In this document: piece by piece, positions 1 through 6,676 of the stretch
Layout: every line of letters begins with the position of its first letter
How positions within the stretch are numbered: position 1 is the stretch's first letter
NCBI GenBank assembly: GCA_947584775.1
Contig: CANPWT010000053.1
Span: 1 to 7,159, forward strand
Length of the DNA stretch: 7,159 nt
Direction of reading: 5' to 3'
DNA from: an uncultured Clostridia bacterium
Lineage (GTDB): Bacteria > Bacillota > Clostridia > Christensenellales > UBA1242
The notes under the pieces: generated by a model
What the model was told of the DNA's origin: nothing
Seen by the model: the letters and a program-made list of their open reading frames with translations, nothing else
Databases searched by the model: none
Position numbers and translations under genes: made by a program

Positions 1-37
1 ACGCGTTTACGCGTCGCTAGAACAAAGGGTTTTACCC
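1..37. repeat. Two small palindromes next to the terminator
   Basis: ACGCG-TTTA-CGCGT (1-14) is a perfect 5-bp inverted repeat, and GGGT-TTT-ACCC (27-37) is a perfect 4-bp one. Both have loops close to the TTTA loop of the terminator at 50-67, and the strings GGGTTTTACCCG (27-38) and GGGTTTACCCG (54-64) are near-identical direct copies. Nothing coding is visible in 1-92. The function is unknown: they may be back-up termination hairpins or remnants of a small intergenic repeat. The first palindrome touches the window edge and may extend further left. Confidence 0.45.
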
Positions 38-44
38 GCATTTG

Positions 45-73
45 AAAAACCACGGGTTTACCCGTGGATTTTT
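45..73. terminator. Bidirectional Rho-independent terminator
   Basis: A perfect 7-bp GC-rich stem, CCACGGG (50-56) and CCCGTGG (61-67), closes a TTTA loop. It is flanked by five A residues (45-49) on the left and five T residues (69-73) on the right, so a U-tract follows the hairpin on either strand. On the minus strand it lies 26 bases beyond the stop codon of the repeat-protein gene (93-800) and is the obvious terminator of that transcript. On the plus strand it could also stop transcription arriving from a gene to the left of the window. Confidence 0.85.
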
Positions 74-92
74 ATTCCAATAATTTGGTTAT

Positions 93-800
93 TTAGTCAA
101 ATAAAATATCTTTTAACATAATATCTATTGCGCTAGGTTTGTAATGCCTTTTGCTTTTTTCAAAATCAAAAATCCTAATCATTTCTTCATTTTGAGTTTC
201 GTACATAGCGTTATACAAAAGATATTCAATTTCATCTGTAATAATTGGCGCATCGGTATAAAAAATCCAAATCATTTCAGCGTTATCAGATTGCGCAACA
301 CTTTTTGCCAAAATTAATTCAGCCTCGGCAAGGCTTTTTTCAGACGCAGTTTTATCAAAAGAGGGTAAATCTACGGCAAATTGAATAATTGCTTTATAAT
401 CCTTTGTTTCTGCCATGCCAGTAGATAATATTTTTATGTTTGCGCCATTAACCTTTTTTGCAAATTCGGAAATATATTTAGGTTTTTTAGTTTGTGCAAT
501 GGCCAAAGAAAGCCTATTTTTATTAGATTTTCCCACATTTTGCGCAAAATATAAAATATTTTCAGCGTCCTTACTTTCTGCAACAAAATTTTCAAATTTA
601 GATACATTATAGCCTGCGTTGGAAAGGGCAACAATTAACCCAATATCATTATTTTCCATTGCCATTTCAGCAATGCCAGACAAATATTTATACCCATAAC
701 TTTTGCTTTTTAATTTTTTAACAGATTTGTTAATGTCTAAATAGGTACAATTTCTAAATTTTAAATAAAGTTCTTTTGTGCGAGGGGAAACCTGAGCCAT
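93..800 (-). CDS. Hypothetical helical-repeat protein
   Basis: This 235-residue protein has no signal peptide or membrane segment and is probably cytosolic. I do not recognise a named family and propose no function. Residues about 46-231 divide into roughly six degenerate repeats of 28-39 residues, starting near 46, 73, 101, 129, 168 and 199. Each opens with a pattern like [VIM]A-[EQ]-[ST]-K-D, followed by an amphipathic stretch ending in FA (for example ENILYFAQNV, KYISEFAKKV, KAIIQFAVDL) and a second helix. This suggests an alpha-solenoid that binds a protein or other ligand; that role is inference. The fourth repeat carries an insertion of about 11 residues. The ATG at 798-800 is supported by GGAG at 806-809, five bases upstream, and by a strong promoter just beyond. 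The stop is TAA at 93-95, followed by a terminator. The gene is divergent from the cell-wall operon and appears monocistronic, so the neighbourhood does not indicate its job. Confidence 0.8.
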   Translation of the reverse strand: MAQVSPRTKELYLKFRNCTYLDINKSVKKLKSKSYGYKYLSGIAEMAMENNDIGLIVALSNAGYNVSKFENFVAESKDAENILYFAQNVGKSNKNRLSLAIAQTKKPKYISEFAKKVNGANIKILSTGMAETKDYKAIIQFAVDLPSFDKTASEKSLAEAELILAKSVAQSDNAEMIWIFYTDAPIITDEIEYLLYNAMYETQNEEMIRIFDFEKSKRHYKPSAIDIMLKDILFD

Positions 801-820
801 ACTATCTCCAATTATCAGTT

Positions 821-849
821 ATTATAATTTAATAGTTTATAAAAGTCAA
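821..849 (-). promoter_or_regulatory. Sigma-A-type promoter of the repeat-protein gene
   Basis: Read on the minus strand, TTGACT (849 to 844) is followed by a 17-base spacer and a perfect TATAAT (826 to 821). That is 11 of 12 consensus bases at ideal spacing. The predicted start of transcription is near 814, giving a short leader of about 14 bases that contains GGAG (806-809) ahead of the ATG at 800. It predicts strong vegetative expression of this gene. The spacing and the fit of leader, ribosome site and start codon make chance unlikely even in AT-rich DNA. Confidence 0.8.
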
Positions 850-903
850 ACAAAAAGCAAACACAATTTTAAAAAATTTGTTATTTGTGCTTGTTTTTTT
901 AAA

Positions 904-909
904 TATAAT
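904..909 (+). promoter_or_regulatory. Candidate -10 box of the cell-wall operon
   Basis: A perfect TATAAT lies five bases before the ATG of the PBP gene at 915. No good -35 box sits at 17 bases. The best candidate is TTGTTA (878-883) at a 20-base spacing, so the promoter is either weak, dependent on an activator or alternative sigma factor, or fortuitous in AT-rich DNA. If used, transcription would begin at or next to the start codon. The stretch 894-914 contains no G at all, hence no Shine-Dalgarno site, which is consistent with a leaderless message. Confidence 0.5.
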
Positions 910-914
910 TAACT

Positions 915-2819
915 ATGAAAAAACTTAAAGATTTTTACAACATCTATTCGCTTCAAAAACGATTTTTAGCGTGTATTTTAATAATTATTTTTGTTTTTTT
1001 TGCCCTGCTTGCGCGGGTGTTTTATTTGCAAATTATAGACGGCAAAAAACTGCAAGTTCTAGCCAAAGAGCAATGGCTGCGTGACCTACCACTAAGTAGT
1101 AAACGCGGGGAAATTTTAGATAGTTCGGGCGTAAGCCTTGCCTCAACTGTAACAACTTACGATGTGTATGTGCGGGCAAGAAATGTAACCAATCCAACCT
1201 TGCTTGCAAGTGAAATTTCCTCTTTGCTAGATATCGACTACGCCAAGGCATATTCCAAAGTTACAAACAAAGGGTATAGCGAAGTGCTAATAAAAATGCA
1301 GGTGGACGAGCACATTGCCTTGCAACTTGCCAAAATTGACGGGGTGTATTTATCGCAAAATGTTAAAAGGTATTACCCATATTCCTCACTGCTTACCCAG
1401 GTTTTAGGCTATTGCACAATAGATAACATTGGCCAATCTGGCCTAGAAGCCTATTACGATAAATACCTAAAAGGGGTGGACGGCAAAAGCCTAACCCAAA
1501 CCAATGCGCAGGGCAAGGAAATAGATAATTCAATAAGTTATTACATCCCAAGCATCCCTGGCCTAAATTTAACCACAACCCTAGATGTCCAAATGCAAAT
1601 AATATTAGAACAGGCGCTAAACAAAGCCTATGTTGAACATAAAGCAAAATCGGTTAGCGGGCTAATATTAAACGCCAAAACGGGCGGAATTATGGCAATG
1701 TCCTGCCTGCCAAGTTTTGACCTAAACGCCGTGCCAAGAAACGATATTGGCTTATTGCAAGAAAAAAGTAAAAACACCACAGTTGTAGATGTGTACGAGC
1801 CGGGCAGCACCTTTAAATTAATAACCTTGGCAGCCGCCTTAAACGAGGGCTTAACCAATGTAAACGAGCATTTTTACTGCGCGGGCAGAACAACGGTGGA
1901 CGGCGAAACAATAAAGTGTTGGAAATCGGGCGGGCATGGCAGCCTAACACTTGTGGAAGCGTTTAAAAACAGTTGTAACTGCGTGTTTGTAAATTTAGCC
2001 TTGCGCATCGGGCTTGAAAAATATTATCAGTATCTAAATCTTTTTGGGCTTGGGCAAAAAACAGGGGTGGACATTTATTCCGAGTCCAGCGGCATTTTAA
2101 TGCCCAAAGAATCGGTTAGGACGGTGGATTTAGCGCGCATCGGGTTTGGCCATGCCATTGCGGTAACTCAACTGCAAATGGCAAATGTTTATGCAAAAAT
2201 AACAACGGGGGTGGATTTATCTCCACACATAATTCAAAGTTTAAATTCGGAAAACAAAACGCTATATTTAAATCAAACAAATTCCAGCCCGTTAAATTTA
2301 AAGCAGGAAACAATAAGCACAATTAATGAAATGCTGTTTAACAACGTTAATAGCGAGTTAAAGCCCACCTTTGTTGCTGGTTATGAGGTTGGAGGCAAAA
2401 CAGGCACTGCGCAAAAGTATGACGAAACAGGCAAAATTGCAGTTGGCAAATATGTTTCTAGTTTTATTGGCACATATCCGGCCCAAAACCCCGAGTTAAT
2501 ACTTATTGCGTGCGTAAACGAGCCGAGCAACGGTGCATATTATGGCGGGGTGGTGGCAAAACCAATTGGGCAAGAGGTGTTTAGCAAAATATTTGAAACC
2601 AAAGCAATATCTCCGCAGGATGAAACCATGCTAGATTTTAAGCCGACCATAGAAATGCCAAATGTGGAGGGTTTAAGTTTGGCAGAGGCGTGCGCACAGT
2701 TAAAACAACTTGGCCTAAACGCAATATTTGACGGCGAGGGCGATTATGTGTTAATGCAATTACCGGCTGCGGGCAGCATGCTGTATCTGGGCGAAATAGT
2801 GTTTTTAATTACAAATTAA
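915..2819 (+). CDS. spoVD: Class B penicillin-binding protein with PASTA domain (SpoVD/FtsI family)
   Basis: This is a D,D-transpeptidase that cross-links peptidoglycan stem peptides outside the membrane, normally together with a SEDS glycosyltransferase such as the one encoded at 6657. The 634 residues (B. subtilis SpoVD has about 645) show a short cytosolic N-terminus and a single membrane anchor (about 16-40). A PBP dimerisation domain (about 55-215) opens with RGEILD (64-69). The transpeptidase domain (about 240-555) has the nucleophile motif S298-T-F-K301, S353-C-N355 and K495-T-G497. One PASTA domain (about 579-634) starts with MPNVEGLS. Cys335 and Cys354 match the redox pair of SpoVD. 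SpoVD is preferred because of the PASTA domain, the cysteines and the order spoVD-murE-mraY-murD-spoVE, but the protein could serve vegetative division (FtsI) if the organism does not sporulate. The ATG at 915 gives a normal N-terminus; no Shine-Dalgarno precedes it. It is the first gene of the operon in this window. Confidence 0.93.
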   Translation: MKKLKDFYNIYSLQKRFLACILIIIFVFFALLARVFYLQIIDGKKLQVLAKEQWLRDLPLSSKRGEILDSSGVSLASTVTTYDVYVRARNVTNPTLLASEISSLLDIDYAKAYSKVTNKGYSEVLIKMQVDEHIALQLAKIDGVYLSQNVKRYYPYSSLLTQVLGYCTIDNIGQSGLEAYYDKYLKGVDGKSLTQTNAQGKEIDNSISYYIPSIPGLNLTTTLDVQMQIILEQALNKAYVEHKAKSVSGLILNAKTGGIMAMSCLPSFDLNAVPRNDIGLLQEKSKNTTVVDVYEPGSTFKLITLAAALNEGLTNVNEHFYCAGRTTVDGETIKCWKSGGHGSLTLVEAFKNSCNCVFVNLALRIGLEKYYQYLNLFGLGQKTGVDIYSESSGILMPKESVRTVDLARIGFGHAIAVTQLQMANVYAKITTGVDLSPHIIQSLNSENKTLYLNQTNSSPLNLKQETISTINEMLFNNVNSELKPTFVAGYEVGGKTGTAQKYDETGKIAVGKYVSSFIGTYPAQNPELILIACVNEPSNGAYYGGVVAKPIGQEVFSKIFETKAISPQDETMLDFKPTIEMPNVEGLSLAEACAQLKQLGLNAIFDGEGDYVLMQLPAAGSMLYLGEIVFLITN

Positions 2820-2864
2820 AATATTTTGTCTTATTTTGCAGTTTAAGTTTTGTAATTAAATATT

Positions 2865-2870
2865 TATGAT
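2865..2870 (+). promoter_or_regulatory. Possible weak internal promoter before murE
   Basis: The 72-base gap between the PBP gene and murE contains TATGAT (2865-2870, 5 of 6 matches to TATAAT). At a 17-base spacing the -35 position is only TTTAAG (2842-2847, 3 of 6). It could give murE and downstream genes separate expression from the PBP, which would make sense if the PBP is sporulation-specific. The match is weak in AT-rich DNA and the gap may simply be part of one operon. Confidence 0.25.
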
Positions 2871-2891
2871 AGATTAACTAAAAGGAGAATT

Positions 2892-4343
2892 ATGAAATTA
2901 TATAACATTATTTCTAATTTAAAATTTATAGGTATAAAAAATTACAGGGAAGTTGAAATAGATTCGTTAACCTGTTCAAGTGCTGAAAGGGTAAACAACG
3001 GCATATATTTTTGCATTAAAGGCTTAAAGACGGACGGGCATGATTATGCCTACCAAAGCATTAAAAACGGGGCAGTCTGCCTTATTGTGGAGCGGTTTTT
3101 AGATTTACCTGTTCCGCAAATTTTGGTGGAAAATGTGCGTTCTGCAATGTCGTATATCAGTTCAATATTTTACGAAACAAACAAATCAAACATCAAATTT
3201 ATTGGCATAACAGGCACAAACGGCAAAACCACAACAACATACATTATTAAAGATATCCTATCCCGCATGGGCAAAAAAGTGGGGCTAATTGGCACAACCG
3301 GGGTGTATATTAACAAATTGCTTTTGCCTGCAACGCTCACCACGCCAGACCCAATAGTATTGCACAAATTAATTTCAGATATGTATAACAACGGCTGTGA
3401 ATATTGCGTAATGGAAGTTAGCGCGCACGCAATTGCCCTAAACAAAATAGATAACATCAATTTTGATGTGGTTGGCTTAACCAACATAACCAACGACCAT
3501 CTCGACTTTTTTATAACCATGGAAAACTATATTAAATGCAAAACCAGCCTGTTTGATTGTAAGCATGCAAAGTGCGGTGTGGTGGTGGCGGACACAACCA
3601 AAAAAGATTTACTAAAAAAATCTAATATAGAAATAACCAAAATAGGCAAGGATGGAACAATCAAAATCATTGCCTGCAACACAAACGCAAATCGCACCGA
3701 GTTAACTTTTTCAGTAAATGAAAAATTGTATAAACTATCAACAAATTTGCTTGGTAGTTACAACATTTACAACCTGCTTTTGGCATTAACTTGCCTAAAC
3801 AAATTAGGGTTTAGTATGTTCGATTTAGTAAAAGCGGTAAATAAAATAGACTTTATTGTTCCCGGCCGATTTAATTTTTTAGATGTAAAAGCAAATTTTA
3901 ATGTGCTTGTAGATTACGCCCACACGCCAGACGGAATAAAAAATGTGTTAAAAACAGTAAAAGAATTAAAACCTAAAAGGATTATAACCGTCTTTGGCTG
4001 CGGCGGGGATAGAGATAAAACCAAGCGCCCAGAAATGGGTAAAATTGCCAGCGAACTAAGCAACCTTGTAATAATTACAAGCGATAACCCCCGTACGGAA
4101 AACCCACAACTTATTATTGACGAAATTGTGGCGGGCATAACGCAAAATAATTTTGTAACCGAGCCAAACCGAAAAGTTGCAATTAATATGGCGCTATCCA
4201 TGGCAAAAGAGGGCGATGTGGTTGCAATTTTAGGCAAGGGCAGCGAAACATATATGGATATAAATGGGGTAAAAATTCCTTTTAGCGATTATCAAGTTGT
4301 GGACGATTACTTTTTAAAATCAAGGGATACAATTAATATATGA
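2892..4343 (+). CDS. murE: UDP-MurNAc-tripeptide synthetase, meso-DAP type (MurE)
   Basis: This is a cytosolic Mur ligase adding the third residue to UDP-MurNAc-L-Ala-D-Glu with ATP. It has 483 residues, a usual family length. The N-terminal UDP-binding domain occupies about 1-95. The ATP-binding central domain has the P-loop GITGTNGKTTT (105-115, Lys112), substrate motif TTPDP (150-154), MEVSAHA (174-180) and Lys217 in Y-x-x-x-K-x-x-L-F, the expected carbamylated lysine. The C-terminal domain has DYAHTPDG (341-348), GGDRDKTKRP (371-380), DNPR (398-401) and GKGSE (448-452). DNPR is the signature of enzymes that add meso-diaminopimelate rather than lysine. Small departures are MEVSAHA for the common MEVSSHA, Leu183 and Lys185 where Q-x-R is usual, and GKGSE for GKGHE. 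The ATG at 2892 has a strong AAGGAG (2882-2887). The end overlaps mraY by ATGA. Confidence 0.97.
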   Translation: MKLYNIISNLKFIGIKNYREVEIDSLTCSSAERVNNGIYFCIKGLKTDGHDYAYQSIKNGAVCLIVERFLDLPVPQILVENVRSAMSYISSIFYETNKSNIKFIGITGTNGKTTTTYIIKDILSRMGKKVGLIGTTGVYINKLLLPATLTTPDPIVLHKLISDMYNNGCEYCVMEVSAHAIALNKIDNINFDVVGLTNITNDHLDFFITMENYIKCKTSLFDCKHAKCGVVVADTTKKDLLKKSNIEITKIGKDGTIKIIACNTNANRTELTFSVNEKLYKLSTNLLGSYNIYNLLLALTCLNKLGFSMFDLVKAVNKIDFIVPGRFNFLDVKANFNVLVDYAHTPDGIKNVLKTVKELKPKRIITVFGCGGDRDKTKRPEMGKIASELSNLVIITSDNPRTENPQLIIDEIVAGITQNNFVTEPNRKVAINMALSMAKEGDVVAILGKGSETYMDINGVKIPFSDYQVVDDYFLKSRDTINI

Positions 4344-5338
4344 TAAAAATTCTTTTAGCCTTTTTAATAAGTTTTATTTTATCGGTTGTGCTTATGCCAA
4401 TAATAATAAAACTATTAAAAAAGATCCATGCCTCGCAAACAATTTTAGGCTATGTTGAAAACCATAAAAGCAAAGACGGCACAACAACTATGGGTGGGGT
4501 AGTATTTATTATTACTACACTATGTTTAGCGTTTTTCTTTTTAGATTACAACATAACATGGCTTATGGTTTTGCTTGTTAGCATATTCTTTGGCGTAATT
4601 GGTTTTATGGACGATTTTTTAAAAGTAAAATACAAACAAAACCTAGGCTTGCGCCCATATCAAAAAATTATAGGTCAGTTAGGCTTGGCCATAATTTTTT
4701 CGCTTTTTGTTTATTTTTATGCAGAAACTAGGGGGCAGATTTTTTGGCTGTTTTCGTCTTCGCGCTTTAACATTGGCGCATTTGTAATTCCGCTTATCAT
4801 TTTTGTTTTAATTGCCTGCACAAATAGTGTTAATTTAACCGATGGACTGGACGGGCTGGCGGGCAGCGTTAGTTTTGTATATTTAATATTTTTTACAATT
4901 ATCACACTTTTGGTTGGTGGACAACTTTATTATGCCGGCGTAACCAATCCAATAATTTCTGACATTTACAGCATGGCAGTGTTAAGCATGCTTTTTGCTG
5001 GCTCTATTCTTGGCTTTTTAATGTTTAACACAAACAAGGCGTCAATTTTTATGGGCGATGTTGGCTCACTTTGCATTGGCGGCTTTATTGGCGCATCAAG
5101 TTGCGTTTTGGGGTTTGAATTTTTGCTGCCAATACTTGGCTTGTGTTTTGTAATTAGTTCACTTTCGGTAATCATCCAAGTGGCGGTGTATAAACTTAAA
5201 AAAAAGAGGGTGTTTAAAATGGCACCATTTCATCATCATTTGCAAATGTCCGCGTTGAGCGAGCCTAAAATTGTTGCAATTTATTCCGCCCTTACAATGA
5301 GCATTGGTGTTATTTGTATAATTTTATATCTTTTGTAA
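4340..5338 (+). CDS. mraY: Phospho-MurNAc-pentapeptide transferase (MraY)
   Basis: This polytopic membrane enzyme transfers phospho-MurNAc-pentapeptide from UDP to undecaprenyl phosphate, making lipid I on the cytoplasmic face. The 332 residues, about ten hydrophobic segments, fit the family. Recognisable motifs are TMGGV (50-54), the Mg-binding aspartates in MDDFLK (Asp91, Asp92), NLTDGLDGLAG (165-175, with Asp168 and Asp171), FMGDVGSL (237-244, Asp240; Val replaces the usual Thr), and the histidine loop APFHHHLQ (295-302), where most homologues read PIHHH. The start ATG (4340-4342) shares bases with the murE stop TGA (4341-4343). The only purine-rich site, AAGGGA (4322-4327), lies 12 bases upstream, too far for efficient initiation, so translational coupling to murE is likely. 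No murF lies between murE and mraY, as in B. subtilis. Confidence 0.97.
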   Translation: MIKILLAFLISFILSVVLMPIIIKLLKKIHASQTILGYVENHKSKDGTTTMGGVVFIITTLCLAFFFLDYNITWLMVLLVSIFFGVIGFMDDFLKVKYKQNLGLRPYQKIIGQLGLAIIFSLFVYFYAETRGQIFWLFSSSRFNIGAFVIPLIIFVLIACTNSVNLTDGLDGLAGSVSFVYLIFFTIITLLVGGQLYYAGVTNPIISDIYSMAVLSMLFAGSILGFLMFNTNKASIFMGDVGSLCIGGFIGASSCVLGFEFLLPILGLCFVISSLSVIIQVAVYKLKKKRVFKMAPFHHHLQMSALSEPKIVAIYSALTMSIGVICIILYLL

Positions 5339-5368
5339 TATTTAACACATTAAAAAATAATATTATAT

Positions 5369-5373
5369 AGGAG
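5369..5373 (+). promoter_or_regulatory. Ribosome binding site of murD
   Basis: AGGAG sits seven bases before the ATG at 5381, in a 42-base AT-rich gap after mraY. It fixes the murD start and shows that murD is initiated independently of mraY. No convincing promoter or terminator is visible in this gap, so the operon is likely continuous here. Confidence 0.8.
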
Positions 5374-5380
5374 TAGTAAA

Positions 5381-6676
5381 ATGAAATTTAACAAAAAAAA
5401 TGTATTGGTTTATGGCATGTCAATTTCGGGCGAGTGGGCGGCTAAACTTTTAAAAAAATTGGGTGCAGTTGTTTTTATTTATGATGATGATATTTCTAAA
5501 CTCACATCCAACCCAGGGTATTATGTTTTGCAAGATGTAACCCCTGCTTTAATTAGCCAATTCGATGCGTTAATAGTTTCCCCTTCAATTGAAAAAACTA
5601 ACCCCATTTTAATTATGGCTAAGGAAAATAATGTAAAAATTTTTAGCGAAGTTGAACTAGCCAGCCAATTTTGTAAAAATTTTGTTGCCATAACCGGCAC
5701 AAATGGCAAAACAACAACCGTTGAATTAACCACACAAATTTTAAATGCCAAACACAAGGCAATTTCGTGCGGGAATATTGGCTATCCGCTTTCACGTGCG
5801 GTTTTACAAAATAAAAAAGCAATAAAGGTTGTTGAAGTAAGTTCGTTTATGTTGGAAAATTGCCAAACTTTTCATCCGCACGTTGCCACTGTTTTAAATA
5901 TTCAACCCGACCATTTAGTAAGGCATAAAACAATGGAAAATTACACCCAACTAAAACTTAGCATCTTTAACAATTTAGGCCTAAAAGATTATAGCGTAGT
6001 AAACATAGATTTGAATTTAAACATACCCAAAACCAAAAATGTGGTTACATATTCATACAAAAAATTGGCTGATGTGTATTATAAAGAGGGCGCAATATAT
6101 TTACACAGCACAAAATTATTTAATGTAAATCAATTAAAATTAAAAGGTAAACACAATATTTATAATGTAATGTGTGCCATTGCCATTGCTTCAATTTTTA
6201 AGGTTAAGCCACAAAAAATTGTTGATGCCGTTATAGATTACACTCCAAAAGAGTTCCGAAACCAATTTATTGGCAAAATTAACAATATAAATTTTGTAAA
6301 CGATAGCAAATCCACCAACATCGCTTCAACGCTCTCCGCAGTGGAAAGTTTAAGCGGAAGCATAATTTTACTTGTGGGTGGGTCGAACAAATCGCTAGAT
6401 TATAGCGAACTGTTTAATAAATTATCTAAACGAGTAAAATTGGTGGTGGCTTTTGGCGAAATTAAAGAGGAATTAAATGCGGCCAACACTAAATTTAACA
6501 TGATTCTTGCGCCCAATTTAAAAAAGGCATTTGATTTAGCAATAGAATTTGCATGTGCAAACGACACAATTTTATTATCTCCCGCAACGGCTAGTTACGA
6601 CCAATACTCAAATTTTATCGAGCGAGGGGAGCATTTTAACAAATTGGTAAAAGAGTATGAAACTAAAAAAGAATAG
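5381..6676 (+). CDS. murD: UDP-MurNAc-L-Ala:D-glutamate ligase (MurD)
   Basis: This cytosolic Mur ligase attaches D-Glu to UDP-MurNAc-L-Ala using ATP, the step before MurE. Its 431 residues are slightly short of the common 440-460. The N-terminal Rossmann-like domain has YGMSISG (11-17). The central domain has the P-loop AITGTNGKTTT (103-113, Lys110), GNIGYPL (131-137), EVSSFMLE (152-159), NIQPDHLVRH (173-182) and the expected carbamylated Lys192 in Y-x-x-x-K-x-x-I-F. The domain junction shows GKHNIYN (256-262). The C-terminal domain has NDSKSTN (307-313), LVGGSNKSLD (331-340) and SPATASYDQYSNFIERG (400-416), a block diagnostic for MurD. Two normally conserved positions differ: Met157 where SSFQLE is usual, and Val180 where DHLDRH is usual. 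All catalytic motifs are otherwise present, so the enzyme is probably active. It overlaps the next gene by 20 bases. Confidence 0.96.
   Translation: MKFNKKNVLVYGMSISGEWAAKLLKKLGAVVFIYDDDISKLTSNPGYYVLQDVTPALISQFDALIVSPSIEKTNPILIMAKENNVKIFSEVELASQFCKNFVAITGTNGKTTTVELTTQILNAKHKAISCGNIGYPLSRAVLQNKKAIKVVEVSSFMLENCQTFHPHVATVLNIQPDHLVRHKTMENYTQLKLSIFNNLGLKDYSVVNIDLNLNIPKTKNVVTYSYKKLADVYYKEGAIYLHSTKLFNVNQLKLKGKHNIYNVMCAIAIASIFKVKPQKIVDAVIDYTPKEFRNQFIGKINNINFVNDSKSTNIASTLSAVESLSGSIILLVGGSNKSLDYSELFNKLSKRVKLVVAFGEIKEELNAANTKFNMILAPNLKKAFDLAIEFACANDTILLSPATASYDQYSNFIERGEHFNKLVKEYETKKE

Noticed and set aside
1..14. Two ACGCGT sites (MluI) eight bases apart as a cloning or vector junction
   Set aside because: The sites are explained by one small palindrome (ACGCG-TTTA-CGCGT), and no vector-like sequence follows.
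415..634. Open frames on both strands inside the repeat-protein gene
   Set aside because: They lie entirely within a convincing gene with its own promoter and ribosome site, and their translations show no family-like motifs. They are shadows.
823..828. TATAAT on the plus strand as a further promoter for the PBP operon
   Set aside because: It is the reverse reading of the near-palindromic minus-strand -10 box (ATTATAAT) and has no -35 match at a workable spacing.
1033..2322. Several minus-strand open frames antisense to the PBP gene
   Set aside because: The plus-strand reading has all the PBP motifs. The antisense frames have low-complexity composition and no supported starts.
3170..5175. 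Minus-strand open frames antisense to murE and mraY
   Set aside because: They are antisense shadows of well-identified genes; their hydrophobic runs are reverse complements of conserved motifs.
3208..5725. Similar DNA at 3208-3237 and 5690-5719, possible dispersed repeat
   Set aside because: Both encode the ITGTNGKTTT P-loop of paralogous Mur ligases; similarity is explained by shared protein ancestry.
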